NCBI RefSeq assembly: GCF_001046855.1
Contig: NZ_HF570958.1
Location: forward strand, 625,201 to 689,200
Length of the DNA: 64,000 bases
Reading direction: 5' to 3'
Source: Nostocoides japonicum T1-X7
Lineage (GTDB): Bacteria; Actinomycetota; Actinomycetes; Actinomycetales; Dermatophilaceae
The notes under the pieces were generated by a model. The model was not told the DNA's origin. It was given only the letters and a program-made list of their open reading frames with translations, and searched no databases. Shown in pieces: positions 42,731 through 52,212 of this stretch. Position 1 is the stretch's first letter. The number at the start of each line of letters is the position of its first letter. The translations under genes and the position numbers were made by a program.

Positions 42731-43594
42731 GTGCCCCAGCCTCCCGACGTCCCGGCCGCACCGGCCTCCTCGGACGACCCGTCGACCGTCGGCCTCGTCA
42801 CGGCATACCTCGACGACCAGCGCGCGGCCCTCATCGCCGGCGACGCTGCCCTCCGCACGGGGGACCTGGCGGCCGTCCATCCGACGCGGGTCGCCTCGCG
42901 CCGTTTCCGCAGCGTCCTCCGCGCGCTCACCCCGCTCTTCGACGAGAACGAGGCGATGGTCCTCGAGGAGTCCCTCCGCTGGTGGGGCCGGGTGCTCGGC
43001 CGGGCGAGGGACGTCGAGATCATCTCGGGGCAGTTCGCCGAGGCCCTCGATCAGCTGCGGGCCCCTGACGAGCTCACGGCCACGGGGGACGGGCCGATCC
43101 AGGAGCACCTCGCGTCCCGTGCGGAGCAGGCGAGGGCCGGGATCGCGAAGGCGCTGGCCCGTCCCCGGTATGCGACGATGATGCGCCGGATCGAGGCCCT
43201 CCACGACGACCCCGCGGTCGCCGGCGCACAGGTCTCCGCGGGGGAGCTCGTCCGTCACGTCGCGCGGGCCGTCGAGCGCCACCGCGAGCTGCTCCGGGTG
43301 GCGGCCGACGACGAGGAGCGGCTCCACGACGCGCGGAAGGCGGCCAAGGACGCGCGGTACCTCGCGGAGCTCGCGCGACCGGCCCTCGGGGCACCGGCCG
43401 AGGACGTCGTCCGGGAGATGACCGAGGCGCAGGACCGGCTCGGTGCCCGGCAGGACCGGGTCACCGTGCGCGCGTTCGTCCGCGAGCTCGACGACGCCGC
43501 CGAGCGGGGGGAGATCGTCCTCGACGGGCCGGACCGACGCGTTGTCGACCTCCTCCGCTCCGGCTCCGCGGTGGACGGGCCCGCGCCGCGCTGA
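42731..43594 (+). CDS. CHAD domain protein
   Basis: The 287-residue protein has the CHAD pattern of conserved histidines and basic residues on helices: VHPTRVASRRFRSVLRAL near residue 50 and RLHDARKAAKDARYLAEL near residue 200. WWGRVLGRARDVEII falls between them. CHAD domains bind inorganic polyphosphate. The GTG at 42731 has AAGGACGAG upstream. It is not fused to a CYTH domain, and no polyphosphate kinase is nearby. Confidence 0.87.
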   Translation: MPQPPDVPAAPASSDDPSTVGLVTAYLDDQRAALIAGDAALRTGDLAAVHPTRVASRRFRSVLRALTPLFDENEAMVLEESLRWWGRVLGRARDVEIISGQFAEALDQLRAPDELTATGDGPIQEHLASRAEQARAGIAKALARPRYATMMRRIEALHDDPAVAGAQVSAGELVRHVARAVERHRELLRVAADDEERLHDARKAAKDARYLAELARPALGAPAEDVVREMTEAQDRLGARQDRVTVRAFVRELDDAAERGEIVLDGPDRRVVDLLRSGSAVDGPAPR

Positions 43595-43704
43595 TCCGGC
43601 ATCGGACAAGGCTTTTTCGGACACTCCCTGCCATCCCGGACGTCGCGCCGACACGCCACCCGGGGACTCGGCGCGTTCGGGTCCTGACCCGAGCCCCGAG
43701 TCGC

Positions 43705-43710
43705 TAGCGT
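43705..43710 (+). promoter_or_regulatory. -10 box for the secreted-protein gene
   Basis: TAGCGT precedes a leader of about 40 nt that ends in an AGGAGGAC ribosome binding site, an ordinary leadered promoter in contrast to the leaderless ones nearby. Confidence 0.4.
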
Positions 43711-43757
43711 GATCGAGCCGGCACTCCCACCGGCGTCAGCGAACAAGAGGAGGACAT

Positions 43758-44258
43758 GTGAAGAAGCGAGTTGCGGTGGCGGGTCTCGTCGCCGCGGGTC
43801 TCACGGTCGTCGCCACGGCTGTCCCGTCGTCCGCCGCGCCGGCGGAGTCCGTCGCCTCCAGCGGCGGCGGTCTGCACGCCACCAGCTCGGCCAAGGCCGC
43901 CAACGTCGCGGCGAAGGCCGCGGTCGGGTTCTCCATCACCGGCGCGAAGTGCTACTCCAACGCGATCACATTCACGGCGGAGACGTACGAGAACGGCCGC
44001 TCAGGGGTTCAGCAGTTCCGGCAGCAGGCCCGGCTCCAGGAGTACACGACACGGGGCTGGGTCAACGCGACCCCGCTGTCGAAGGTCAAGTCGACGAAGT
44101 TCCCGAACGACGCGCGGAACTTCAGCTTCACGAGGGACTGGAAGGCCACGCACGCCGTGACCGGCACGTCCTACCGGGTCATCTGGCAGGGGTTCTACCT
44201 CAACGGATCCGGCAAGGCCCTCTTCAAGACCAAGCAGATCAAGGTGAACTGCCTGTAG
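43758..44258 (+). CDS. Secreted protein of unknown function
   Basis: The 166-residue protein has a Sec signal peptide: KKR, then a hydrophobic VAVAGLVAAGLTVVATAV stretch in outline, with a probable cut after SSAAPA near residue 28. The mature part of about 135 residues is rich in beta-type sequence (YRVIWQGFYLNGSGKALF) and has two cysteines, C65 and the penultimate C165, which could form a disulfide. I do not recognise the family. Its start GTG has a strong AGGAGGAC ribosome binding site. A strong hairpin terminator follows. Confidence 0.78.
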   Translation: MKKRVAVAGLVAAGLTVVATAVPSSAAPAESVASSGGGLHATSSAKAANVAAKAAVGFSITGAKCYSNAITFTAETYENGRSGVQQFRQQARLQEYTTRGWVNATPLSKVKSTKFPNDARNFSFTRDWKATHAVTGTSYRVIWQGFYLNGSGKALFKTKQIKVNCL

Positions 44259-44272
44259 TCGACCGCCATCGC

Positions 44273-44314
44273 GGCACCGGGCCCGACACTCCCCACGGCG
44301 TCGGGCCCGGTGCC
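44273..44314 (+). terminator. Strong hairpin terminator after the secreted-protein gene
   Basis: GGCACCGGGCCCGAC (44273-44287) pairs perfectly with GTCGGGCCCGGTGCC (44300-44314) across a 12-nt loop. There is no T-run, as is common for actinobacterial terminators. It lies 14 bp after one stop and 18 bp before the convergent gene's stop, so it may serve both strands. Confidence 0.75.
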
Positions 44315-44331
44315 GTTCGCCGTCCGTGCGG

Positions 44332-45555
44332 TCAGGGGACGAGGTCGGCGAGCGGGACGCCGGGGTCGGCGAGCCGCACGAGGTCGACCGGCCCGGAGGC
44401 CCGGACGAGCGCCTTGACGTCGTCGATGACATCCCACATGTTGACGGCGAGACCGGCGAGGACCGAGCCGTCCGCGACCCAGAACGCGACGAACTCGCGG
44501 CCGGGGACGTCGCCCCGGTAGACGATCTCGGTCGTCGTGCCCCGGGGGACGTCGCCGCTGTACTCGAGGCCGAGGTCGTACTGGTCGCTGAAGAAGTAGG
44601 GGAGCAGGTCGTTCTCCACGGCCGTCCCCGCGATCGCCTTCGCGGCGATCGGCCCGGTGTTGAGGGCGTTGGCCCAGTGCTCGACCCGCAGCGGATAGCC
44701 GAGCGTCGGGTTGAACCACCGCGCGACGTCGCCGACGGCATACACCCCGTCGACGGAGGTGCGCATGAGCTCGTCCGCGACGACGCCGTTGTCCACCTCG
44801 ACCCCCGCGGCCGCGGCGAGCTCGGTGTTCGGGAGGATGCCGACCCCCACGACGACGGTGTCGGCCGGCAGGCGCGCTCCGGAGGGCGTGACGACCGTCG
44901 TCACGCGACCCGCGTCGCCCTCGAACGACGCGACGCCCTCGCCGAAGCGGAACCTCACCCCGTGCTCCTCGTGGAGGGCGGTGAAGACGGACCCGAGCTC
45001 CGGCCCGAGGACGCCGTAGAGGGGCGTCGGCTGGGGCTCGAGGACGACGACGCGGCACCCGGCCAGGACGGCCGCGGCGGTCGTCTCGAGGCCGACCCAC
45101 CCGGCCCCGACGACGACGACGTCGCCGCCCCGCGCGAACGCCTCCTTGAGCGCCATCGAGTCGTCGACGGTGCGCAGGTAGTGGATGCCCTCGAGGTCAC
45201 CGCCGGGGACGTCGAGCACGCGGGGTCTCGATCCCGTCGCGAGGACGAGGACGTCGTAGGACAACGTGCCGTCGGACAGGGTGAGGGAGCGGGCCGCCGT
45301 GTCGACGGCCGCCACGGTCGTGCCGGTGCGCACGTCGATGGCGTGGTCGGCATACCAGGCCTCGTCGTGGAGGGAGGCCGTCGCGACCTCCTTCTTGCCC
45401 TGGAGGACCTCCTTGGACAACGGTGGCCGGTCGTAGGGCAGGTGCGGCTCGGCGCCGACGATCGTGATCGCCCCGTCGAAGCCCTCCTCCCGGAGCGTCT
45501 CTGCGGTGCGAGCGGCGGCCAGGCCGCCTCCGACGATGACCACGGCGTCCGACAT
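44332..45555 (-). CDS. NAD(P)/FAD-dependent oxidoreductase (ferredoxin/rhodocoxin reductase-like)
   Basis: The 407-residue flavoprotein has FAD motif VVIVGGGLAAARTAE at the N-terminus, the NAD-binding VVVVGAGWVGLETTA near residue 146, and the later GVYAVGDVA flavin contact. A conserved C-terminal reductase domain has FWVADGSVLAGLAVNMW. This is the layout of ferredoxin reductases that serve dioxygenases or P450s (BenD/rhodocoxin reductase type). A TACGGT -10 box 6 nt before the ATG suggests a leaderless mRNA. No partner oxygenase is in the window. Confidence 0.87.
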   Translation of the reverse strand: MSDAVVIVGGGLAAARTAETLREEGFDGAITIVGAEPHLPYDRPPLSKEVLQGKKEVATASLHDEAWYADHAIDVRTGTTVAAVDTAARSLTLSDGTLSYDVLVLATGSRPRVLDVPGGDLEGIHYLRTVDDSMALKEAFARGGDVVVVGAGWVGLETTAAAVLAGCRVVVLEPQPTPLYGVLGPELGSVFTALHEEHGVRFRFGEGVASFEGDAGRVTTVVTPSGARLPADTVVVGVGILPNTELAAAAGVEVDNGVVADELMRTSVDGVYAVGDVARWFNPTLGYPLRVEHWANALNTGPIAAKAIAGTAVENDLLPYFFSDQYDLGLEYSGDVPRGTTTEIVYRGDVPGREFVAFWVADGSVLAGLAVNMWDVIDDVKALVRASGPVDLVRLADPGVPLADLVP

Positions 45556-45561
45556 GGACCC

Positions 45562-45567
45562 ACCGTA
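45562..45567 (-). promoter_or_regulatory. -10 box for a leaderless flavoprotein gene
   Basis: TACGGT on the minus strand with a 6-nt spacer precedes the ATG at 45555. Confidence 0.45.
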
Positions 45568-45614
45568 TGCCGTGCCGCCCCGCGCAGTGCGACGGCCCCC
45601 TCACCGGGCGGAGG

Positions 45615-46277
45615 TCACCAGCCGCGGTCGCGCCACTCCCCGAGGTGGGGCCGCTCCGCACCGAGGGTCGTGTCGGACCCGTGGCCGGGGTAGACCCAGG
45701 CGTCGTCGTCGTAGACGTCGAAGATGCGGGAGACGACGTCGGCGTAGAGGGACGCGAAGCTCTGGCCCGGGCTCTTCGTGTTGCCGACGCCGCCGGGGAA
45801 GAGCGAGTCGCCGGAGAAGATGTGGGCGTGCCCCTCGGGATCGTCGTAGACGAGGGCGACCGAGCCGGGGGTGTGCCCGCGGAGGTGGACGACGGCGAGG
45901 TCGACGTCGCCGACGACGATGTGGTCGCCGTGCCGCAGCCGGACGTCGGGCGCGACGGGGAGGGCGTCCGCGTCCTCGGCACCGGCATACGTCCGGGCGC
46001 CGGTGCGGCGAGCGACCTCCGCCAGGGCGCGCACGTGGTCCCAGTGCTGGTGCGTCGTCACGAGGTGGCGACGGCCGCCCCCGCCCTCCTCGATGAGCGC
46101 GAGGATGCGGGGCGCGTCGTCCGCGGCGTCGATGAGCAGCTGCTCGCCGGTCGCCCTCGAGGTGAGGAGGTAGACGTTGTTGCTCATGTCGGAGACGGCG
46201 AGCTTGCGGATCGTCAGGTGGGGCAGCTCCCGGAGGGACGCCGGGTCCCCGGGGTGGACGTCGGGCTCGTATGCCAT
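45615..46277 (-). CDS. MBL-fold metallo-hydrolase (glyoxalase II-like)
   Basis: The 220-residue protein carries the zinc motif THQHWDH near residue 85, a further metal histidine in LRGHTPGS, the aspartate in FSGDSLFPGG and a last histidine in YPGHG. These are all present, so it should be catalytically competent. The length and residues fit hydroxyacylglutathione- or mycothiol-type hydrolases. AGGAG lies about 9 nt upstream of the ATG. It is 4 bp downstream of the mycothiol-dependent isomerase gene and may act in the same thiol-dependent pathway. Genes of this type commonly lie near uvrA in actinobacteria. Confidence 0.87.
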   Translation of the reverse strand: MAYEPDVHPGDPASLRELPHLTIRKLAVSDMSNNVYLLTSRATGEQLLIDAADDAPRILALIEEGGGGRRHLVTTHQHWDHVRALAEVARRTGARTYAGAEDADALPVAPDVRLRHGDHIVVGDVDLAVVHLRGHTPGSVALVYDDPEGHAHIFSGDSLFPGGVGNTKSPGQSFASLYADVVSRIFDVYDDDAWVYPGHGSDTTLGAERPHLGEWRDRGW

Positions 46278-46281
46278 GCGC

Positions 46282-46962
46282 TCACACTCCTGTCGGCAGG
46301 ACGGGGAGGTCGTCGGAGTGGACTCCCGAGGCGTCCTGTCGGGCCAGCCAGAGGAGGATGCCGCCGCGGGACCCGGTGACGAGGGGGCCGCCCGCGCCGA
46401 CGTCGAGGGTGTCGCCCTCGTCGGTGCGGATCCGCAGGGCCGGGGCGTCGTCGCGACGGCGCTGCCGGCCCACCTGGTCGGCGAGCAGCTCGGACAGGAC
46501 GTCGGAGTCGAGGTCGTCGAAGGCGAACCCGGCGTCGAGGTCGACGTGGTGGAAGACGACCTCGCGCAGGCGCATCTCCGGCACGGCCCCGGCGGGGAAG
46601 GACGGGCCGCCCGGCGTCCGCTCGACCGGCACCCGGTCGTGCTCCGCGGTCAGCCGGGTCAGCGCGGCGGCGAACCGCTCCGCGGACGCGTGGACGTCCT
46701 CGACGAGCACGTCGAGGGGCCGGTCGGCCCCGGCGTCGATGTCGGCGTCGCGCGCCTCGTCGCTCAGGTACATCGTCTCCCCGGTCCCGTCGACGGCGCT
46801 GCGGATGCACGTGGCGAGGGCGTCGGCGTTGCGGGCGACGTGGGTGAGGACGTGCCCACGGGTCCAGCCGGGGCATCGGGACGGCAGGCTCGGGTCGTCG
46901 AGAGCGCGGGCGGTCCGCAGGAGCCGCTCGGTCTCCTCGGCGAGCCGGTCGGGGTCGGTCAT
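46282..46962 (-). CDS. Maleylpyruvate isomerase-family (DinB-like, mycothiol-dependent) protein
   Basis: The 226-residue protein has the MDMPI/DinB four-helix features CPGWTRGHVLTHVARNAD (residues about 29-46) and MRLREVVFHHVDLDAGFAF near residue 140, which supply metal-binding histidines. It belongs to the group annotated as mycothiol-dependent isomerases or maleylpyruvate isomerases. Its ATG overlaps the stop of the GH15 gene by 4 bp, so they are translationally coupled. TACGGT lies 6 nt upstream as well, which could allow an additional leaderless start, but coupling is the simpler view. Confidence 0.82.
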   Translation of the reverse strand: MTDPDRLAEETERLLRTARALDDPSLPSRCPGWTRGHVLTHVARNADALATCIRSAVDGTGETMYLSDEARDADIDAGADRPLDVLVEDVHASAERFAAALTRLTAEHDRVPVERTPGGPSFPAGAVPEMRLREVVFHHVDLDAGFAFDDLDSDVLSELLADQVGRQRRRDDAPALRIRTDEGDTLDVGAGGPLVTGSRGGILLWLARQDASGVHSDDLPVLPTGV

Positions 46963-48824
46963 CGTCCGACCGTACCGGCCCGGCTGCCCTCGATGGTCGT
47001 CGCCTCGCGCCCCTCCGCCGCCGCATGGGCCGAGTCGAGGGCGAAGGCCGCGTCGACGAGGGCGAGGTGGGAGAACGCCTGGGGGAAGTTGCCGATCATT
47101 CGCTGCCGGATGGGGTCGTACTCCTCGGAGACGAGGCCGACGTCGTTGAGGAGGCCGACGAGCCGGTCCATGAGGGCGTCCGCCTCGTCGAGACGGCCCG
47201 ACATCGCATACGCCGTGACGAGCCACCACGAGCAGGCGAGGAAGGGGTGCTCGTCGCCGGTGAGGCCGTCGACCCCCGACCCGGTCCGGTAGCGCATGAG
47301 GAGCCCCTCGTGGAGCAGGTCCTCCTCGACGGCCGCGATCGTGCCGACGACCCTCGGGTCGTCGGGCGGGAGGAAGCCGACGATGGGGATGAGCAGGAGC
47401 GAGGCGTCGACCTCGGTCGTGTCGTAGTGCTGCGTGAAGGTGTTGCGCTCGGTGTCGAAGCCCTTCTCGAGGATCTCCGCCCGGACCCGGTCGCGGGCTG
47501 CCCGCCACTTCTTCAGCGGACCCTTGTAGCCGTGGACCTCGATGCCCCGCACCGCCCGGTCGAACGCCGCCCAGACCATGACCCGGGAGTGGGTGAAGTG
47601 GCGCTTGGGACCGCGGATCTCCCAGAGGCCGTTGTCCGGCGCGTCCCACCGGGTGAGGAGGTTGTCGATGAGCGTCTTCTGGACGGCCCACGACTGCTTG
47701 GACTCCTGGAGCCCCTTGGACCGGGCGTTCTCGAGGGCGATCATCACCTCGCCGAGGACGTCGGTCTGGGTCTGCCCGACGGCCGCGTTGCCGACGCGGA
47801 CGGGGCGGGACCCGGCATACCCGGGGAGGTGGTCGAGCTCGTACTCCGAGAGGTCCCGGCCGCCGTCGACGCGGTACATGATCTGCATGTCCTCGGGGTC
47901 GCCGGCGATCGCGCGGACGAGCCAGTCGCGCCAGAGCTTCGTCGACCGGACGTGACCGGACGACAGGAGCGCGTCGAGGGTGAGGGAGGCGTCGCGGAGC
48001 CAGCAGTAGCGGTAGTCCCAGTTCCGCTCGCCGCCGGGATCCTCGGGCAGGCTCGTCGTCGGTGCCGCGACGATCCCGCCGCTCACCGCGTCGGTGAGCA
48101 GGCGCAGGGTGAGGAGGCTGCGGACGACGACGTCCCGGTACGGCCCGTCGTAGATGCTGTGCTCGGCGAAGTCGCGGGCGAAGTCGAAGGTCTCGCGGAT
48201 CCGGTCGCTCGTCGAGATGTCGTCCGGGATGCCGCTGTATGCCGGGACCCAGGTCAGCGAGAACGTGTAGACCTGCCCCTTGGAGACGGGGAACTCGTCG
48301 CGGTGCACCCCCGCGACCCCCGTCTTGGAGCGGGACTTGTCCGGGCGGGGGAGCCGGGTGCCCCGCAGGACGAGCATGTCGGGTCCGGCGATCGCCGTGA
48401 GCACGTCGTCGTGCATGCCGAACCCCGACCCGCGCGTCACCCAGGGCCGGATCCGGCCGTACCCGAAGCGGACGATCCACTCGTGCCGCATCCGGACGGT
48501 CCCGTCGAGCCCCTCGACGATCCGCAGGATGTCCGACCTGCCGTCGCCGATCGGCATGAGGTCGGTCACCTTGACCGAGCCGGTCTCGGACGTGTGGACC
48601 GTCTCGAGGATCGAGGAGGTGTCCCGGTAGGAGCGATGCGTCGTCGCGTCGTCGACCGGCGTGAGGAGCCAGCGGCCGTGGTCCGGCTCGCCGAGGAGGG
48701 CCGCGAAGCAGGCCGGGGAGTCGAACCGGGGGAGGCACAGCCAGTCGATCGAGCCCTCCCGGCTGACGAGCGCAGCCGTCCCCAGGTCTCCGATGAGGGC
48801 GTAGTCCTCGATGGGTGTCGTCAC
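46959..48824 (-). CDS. Glycoside hydrolase family 15 protein (glucoamylase/trehalase-like)
   Basis: The 621-residue cytosolic protein starts IEDYALIGDLGTAALVSREGSIDWLCLPRFDSPACFAALLG in outline, the hallmark of actinobacterial and archaeal GH15 enzymes. The catalytic-domain markers RNWDYRYCWLRDAS and DNGLWEIRGPKRHFTHSRVMVW (outline) follow. Mycobacterial and other members are trehalases or glucoamylases; no signal peptide is seen. TACAGT lies 8 nt upstream of the GTG start. It heads an operon with the isomerase and the MBL hydrolase. Confidence 0.9.
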   Translation of the reverse strand: MTTPIEDYALIGDLGTAALVSREGSIDWLCLPRFDSPACFAALLGEPDHGRWLLTPVDDATTHRSYRDTSSILETVHTSETGSVKVTDLMPIGDGRSDILRIVEGLDGTVRMRHEWIVRFGYGRIRPWVTRGSGFGMHDDVLTAIAGPDMLVLRGTRLPRPDKSRSKTGVAGVHRDEFPVSKGQVYTFSLTWVPAYSGIPDDISTSDRIRETFDFARDFAEHSIYDGPYRDVVVRSLLTLRLLTDAVSGGIVAAPTTSLPEDPGGERNWDYRYCWLRDASLTLDALLSSGHVRSTKLWRDWLVRAIAGDPEDMQIMYRVDGGRDLSEYELDHLPGYAGSRPVRVGNAAVGQTQTDVLGEVMIALENARSKGLQESKQSWAVQKTLIDNLLTRWDAPDNGLWEIRGPKRHFTHSRVMVWAAFDRAVRGIEVHGYKGPLKKWRAARDRVRAEILEKGFDTERNTFTQHYDTTEVDASLLLIPIVGFLPPDDPRVVGTIAAVEEDLLHEGLLMRYRTGSGVDGLTGDEHPFLACSWWLVTAYAMSGRLDEADALMDRLVGLLNDVGLVSEEYDPIRQRMIGNFPQAFSHLALVDAAFALDSAHAAAEGREATTIEGSRAGTVGR

Positions 48825-48832
48825 GCTAAGTG

Positions 48833-48838
48833 ACTGTA
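48833..48838 (-). promoter_or_regulatory. -10 box for the GH15 gene
   Basis: TACAGT on the minus strand lies 8 nt before the GTG at 48824, slightly longer than the usual leaderless spacing. Confidence 0.35.
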
Positions 48839-48943
48839 TGCGCCGAAGCCCCGCTCGGCAGGTGCTGGCTTTCCGTGGTCACCTGACAGCCATGGTGCGG
48901 GAGGGGTGCGGGGGAAGGCGACCACCTACGGCCGGGGGGTGCG

Positions 48944-48987
48944 GGGGGCGGAGCCCCCTGCCGGGGGCACCCGGGGGCGGAGCCCCC
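48944..48987. repeat. Pair of GC hairpins GGGGGC-GGA-GCCCCC between GH15 and uvrA
   Basis: GGGGGC GGA GCCCCC occurs at 48944-48958 and again at 48973-48987, 29 bp apart, in a 200-bp divergent gap. Each can form a 6-bp hairpin with a 3-nt loop. The upstream part of the gap (48840-48943) has no other visible signal except the promoter boxes. Possible roles are structured repeats or transcription pausing sites. Confidence 0.5.
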
Positions 48988-49016
48988 AGGTGATCCCCGC
49001 TGTCGGTGGCGGCACC

Positions 49017-49022
49017 TAGGCT
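49017..49022 (+). promoter_or_regulatory. -10 box for a leaderless uvrA transcript
   Basis: TAGGCT lies 7 nt before the GTG start at 49030. No ribosome binding site is present. Confidence 0.45.
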
Positions 49023-49029
49023 TGGCAAC

Positions 49030-52000
49030 GTGACTTCTGCGACCCGTCATGTCCCCTCGGCATCGCGTGACCGGCTCGTCGTCCGCGGTGCGCGCGAGCA
49101 CAACCTCAAGGACCTGTCGGTCGACCTGCCCCGCGACGCGCTCGTCGTCTTCACGGGCCTGTCCGGGTCCGGGAAGTCCTCGCTCGCCTTCGACACGATC
49201 TTCGCCGAGGGCCAGCGCCGCTACGTCGAGTCCCTCTCGGCATACGCCCGGCAGTTCCTCGGTCAGATGGACAAGCCGGACGTCGACTTCATCGAGGGGC
49301 TCTCGCCGGCCGTGTCGATCGACCAGAAGTCGACGAACCGTAACCCCCGCTCGACCGTCGGCACGATCACCGAGGTCTACGACTACCTCCGGCTGCTGTT
49401 CGCCCGGGCAGGGCGTCCGCACTGCCCGGTGTGCGGCGCGCCCATCGCGCGGCAGAGCCCCCAGCAGATCGTCGACCGGCTCCTCGAGCTGCCCGACCGC
49501 ACCCGGTTCCAGGTCCTCGCACCGGTCGTCCGGGCGCGCAAGGGGGAGTATGTCGACCTCTTCGCCGAGCTCCAGTCGAAGGGCTTCGCCCGGGCCCGGG
49601 TCGACGGGGAGGTCGTGACCCTCACCGAGCCCCCGAAGCTCGAGAAGCAGGTCAAGCACTCCATCGAGGTCGTCGTCGACCGGCTCGTCGCGAAGTCGGG
49701 TGACCGGGGCGCGAAGCGTCGGCTCACCGACTCGGTCGAGACGGCGCTCGGACTCGCCGGAGGGGTCGTCGTCGTCGAGCTCGTCGACAAGGAGCCCGGC
49801 GATCCGGAGCGGGAGCGGCGCTTCTCGGAGCGCATGGCGTGCCCCAACGACCACCCGTTGACCATGGACGAGATCGAGCCGCGGTCCTTCTCGTTCAACT
49901 CGCCGTTCGGCGCCTGCCCGGTCTGCACGGGGATCGGCACCGAGCTCGAGGTCGACCCCGAGCTGCTCGTCCCCGACGAGGACCTCACCCTCGCCGAGGG
50001 GGCCATCGCGCCGTGGGGGAGCGGGAGCGGGTCGGCGGAGTACTTCCAGCGGGTCATGGCCGCCCTCGGCGAGGATCTCGCGTTCTCGATGGACACGCCG
50101 TGGCGGGCCCTTCCGGAGCGGGCCCGGCAGGCGCTGCTCCACGGCCGCAACCACAAGGTCCACGTCCGCTACCGGAACCGGTACGGCCGGGAGCGGTCGT
50201 ACTCGACGGGCTTCGAGGGCGTCGTGCCGTGGGTCAAGCGACGGCATGCCGAGACCGAGTCGGACTGGAGCCGGGAGCGCTACGAAGGGTACATGCGCGA
50301 GGTGCCCTGCCCGGCGTGCCGGGGGACCCGCCTGAAGCCGGAGTCGCTCGCCGTGACGATCGGCAGCCGGTCGATCGCCGAGGTGTGCGCGCTCGACATC
50401 CAGCAGACGAAGGACTTCCTCGCGACCGTCGAGCTGACGGCGCGCGAGCGGGCCATCGCCGAGCGCGTCGTCAAGGAGATCGACGCGCGGCTGGGCTTCC
50501 TCCTCGACGTGGGCCTCGACTACCTCTCGCTCGACCGACCCGCCGGCACGCTCTCGGGCGGCGAGGCGCAGCGCATCCGGCTCGCGACCCAGATCGGGTC
50601 CGGTCTCGTCGGCGTGCTCTACGTCCTCGACGAGCCGAGCATCGGGCTCCACCAGCGCGACAACCACCGGCTCATCGAGACGCTGACCCGGCTCCGCGAC
50701 CTCGGCAACACCCTCATCGTCGTCGAGCACGACGAGGACACGATCTCGACGGCCGACTGGGTCGTCGACATCGGGCCCGGCGCGGGGGAGCACGGGGGCC
50801 AGGTCGTCCACTCCGGGCCCGTCAAGGGTCTCCTCGAGCATGCCGACTCGCTGACCGGCCTCTACCTGTCCGGGCGCCGCGAGATCCCGACACCGCCGGT
50901 CCGCCGGCCCCGGGAGGCGGGACGGGCCGTGACGGTCGTCGGCGCCAAGGAGCACAACCTCGACAACGTCACGGTGTCCTTCCCCCTCGGCACGTTCGTC
51001 GCCGTGACGGGCGTGTCCGGGTCGGGCAAGTCGACGCTCGTCAACGACATCCTCTACAACGTCCTCGCCAACAAGCTCAACGGCGCCCGGCACGTCCCCG
51101 GCCGGCACAAGACGGTCACCGGCCTCGACCAGCTCGACAAGGTCGTCCACGTCGACCAGTCGCCGATCGGGCGGACGCCGCGGTCCAACCCGGCGACCTA
51201 CACCGGAGTCTTCGACCACATCCGCCGCCTGTTCGCCGAGACGACGGAGGCGAAGATCCGCGGCTACCAGCCCGGCCGGTTCTCCTTCAACGTCAAGGGC
51301 GGCCGGTGCGACAACTGCTCGGGCGACGGGACGATCAAGATCGAGATGAACTTCCTCCCCGACGTCTACGTCCCCTGTGAGGTATGCCACGGGGCCCGGT
51401 ACAACCGCGAGACCCTCGAGGTCCACTTCAAGGGCAGGACGATCGCCGACGTCCTCGACATGCCGATCGAGGAGGCGGCCGAGTTCTTCGCGGCCGTTCC
51501 GGCGATCGCCCGGCACATGACGACCCTCAACGACGTCGGCCTCGGCTACGTCCGCCTCGGGCAGCCGGCCCCGACGCTCTCGGGCGGGGAGGCGCAGCGG
51601 GTCAAGCTCGCCAGCGAGCTGCAGAAGCGCTCGACGGGGCGCACCGTCTACGTGCTCGACGAGCCGACGACCGGGCTGCACTTCGAGGACATCCGCAAGC
51701 TGCTCGGCGTCCTCCAGGGCCTCGTCGACAAGGGCAACACCGTCATCGTCATCGAGCACAACCTCGATGTCATCAAGAACGCCGACTGGGTCATCGACCT
51801 CGGGCCCGAGGGCGGCCGGGGCGGCGGCCGGGTCATCGCCGAGGGCACCCCCGAGGAGGTCGCGAGGCTCGAGGACTCGCATACCGGCCGCTTCCTCGCC
51901 CCCATCCTCGCCCGGACCGCGCGGACGACGTCACGCACCGGGACCGGTCGCCGGAAGGCGGCGTCCGGCGGCTCCTCGGGTGCGACGCGCGTGCGCAGCA

Positions 52001-52035
52001 CCTCCGCCGCCGCCAAGCGGGCCTGCTCCGCCTAG
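49030..52035 (+). CDS. uvrA: Excinuclease ABC subunit A
   Basis: UvrA (1001 residues) is the damage-sensing ATPase that loads UvrB. It has two ABC modules: Walker [14 protein letters not shown] near residue 43 and [13 protein letters not shown] near residue 660. Their ABC signatures are [14 protein letters not shown] and [14 protein letters not shown]. Zinc-binding cysteine pairs are CPVCGAP and later CxxC sets (CPAC, CDNC, CEVC). The GTG at 49030 fits the start seen in relatives; a longer in-frame GTG at 49006 lies before the -10 box. The C-terminus has a short alanine/serine-rich basic tail. Confidence 0.97.
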   Translation: MTSATRHVPSASRDRLVVRGAREHNLKDLSVDLPRDALVVFTGLSGSGKSSLAFDTIFAEGQRRYVESLSAYARQFLGQMDKPDVDFIEGLSPAVSIDQKSTNRNPRSTVGTITEVYDYLRLLFARAGRPHCPVCGAPIARQSPQQIVDRLLELPDRTRFQVLAPVVRARKGEYVDLFAELQSKGFARARVDGEVVTLTEPPKLEKQVKHSIEVVVDRLVAKSGDRGAKRRLTDSVETALGLAGGVVVVELVDKEPGDPERERRFSERMACPNDHPLTMDEIEPRSFSFNSPFGACPVCTGIGTELEVDPELLVPDEDLTLAEGAIAPWGSGSGSAEYFQRVMAALGEDLAFSMDTPWRALPERARQALLHGRNHKVHVRYRNRYGRERSYSTGFEGVVPWVKRRHAETESDWSRERYEGYMREVPCPACRGTRLKPESLAVTIGSRSIAEVCALDIQQTKDFLATVELTARERAIAERVVKEIDARLGFLLDVGLDYLSLDRPAGTLSGGEAQRIRLATQIGSGLVGVLYVLDEPSIGLHQRDNHRLIETLTRLRDLGNTLIVVEHDEDTISTADWVVDIGPGAGEHGGQVVHSGPVKGLLEHADSLTGLYLSGRREIPTPPVRRPREAGRAVTVVGAKEHNLDNVTVSFPLGTFVAVTGVSGSGKSTLVNDILYNVLANKLNGARHVPGRHKTVTGLDQLDKVVHVDQSPIGRTPRSNPATYTGVFDHIRRLFAETTEAKIRGYQPGRFSFNVKGGRCDNCSGDGTIKIEMNFLPDVYVPCEVCHGARYNRETLEVHFKGRTIADVLDMPIEEAAEFFAAVPAIARHMTTLNDVGLGYVRLGQPAPTLSGGEAQRVKLASELQKRSTGRTVYVLDEPTTGLHFEDIRKLLGVLQGLVDKGNTVIVIEHNLDVIKNADWVIDLGPEGGRGGGRVIAEGTPEEVARLEDSHTGRFLAPILARTARTTSRTGTGRRKAASGGSSGATRVRSTSAAAKRACSA

Positions 52036-52212
52036 GGACCGCCCGGAGACGGCCCACCCGACCGGGACCGGCGTCCACGGCTCGTCACATGAACCTCACA
52101 GGCCGCTCCTACGTGATGTCGTCATGCTGGTTCGCACCGGGGTCGTGAGCGTCAGCCACGACATCCGGGCCGTGAGCACCACGACCTCGAACGCCGACCA
52201 CCTGGAGACGTC

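Noticed and set aside
43595-43640. Intrinsic terminator after the CHAD gene (TTTTT at about 43612)
   Set aside because: No stable GC stem directly precedes the T-run; only short direct repeats CGGACA flank it.
48826-51882. 1018-residue minus-strand frame opposite uvrA
   Set aside because: Low-complexity Asp/Glu/Val/Leu-rich shadow of uvrA with no recognisable domain.
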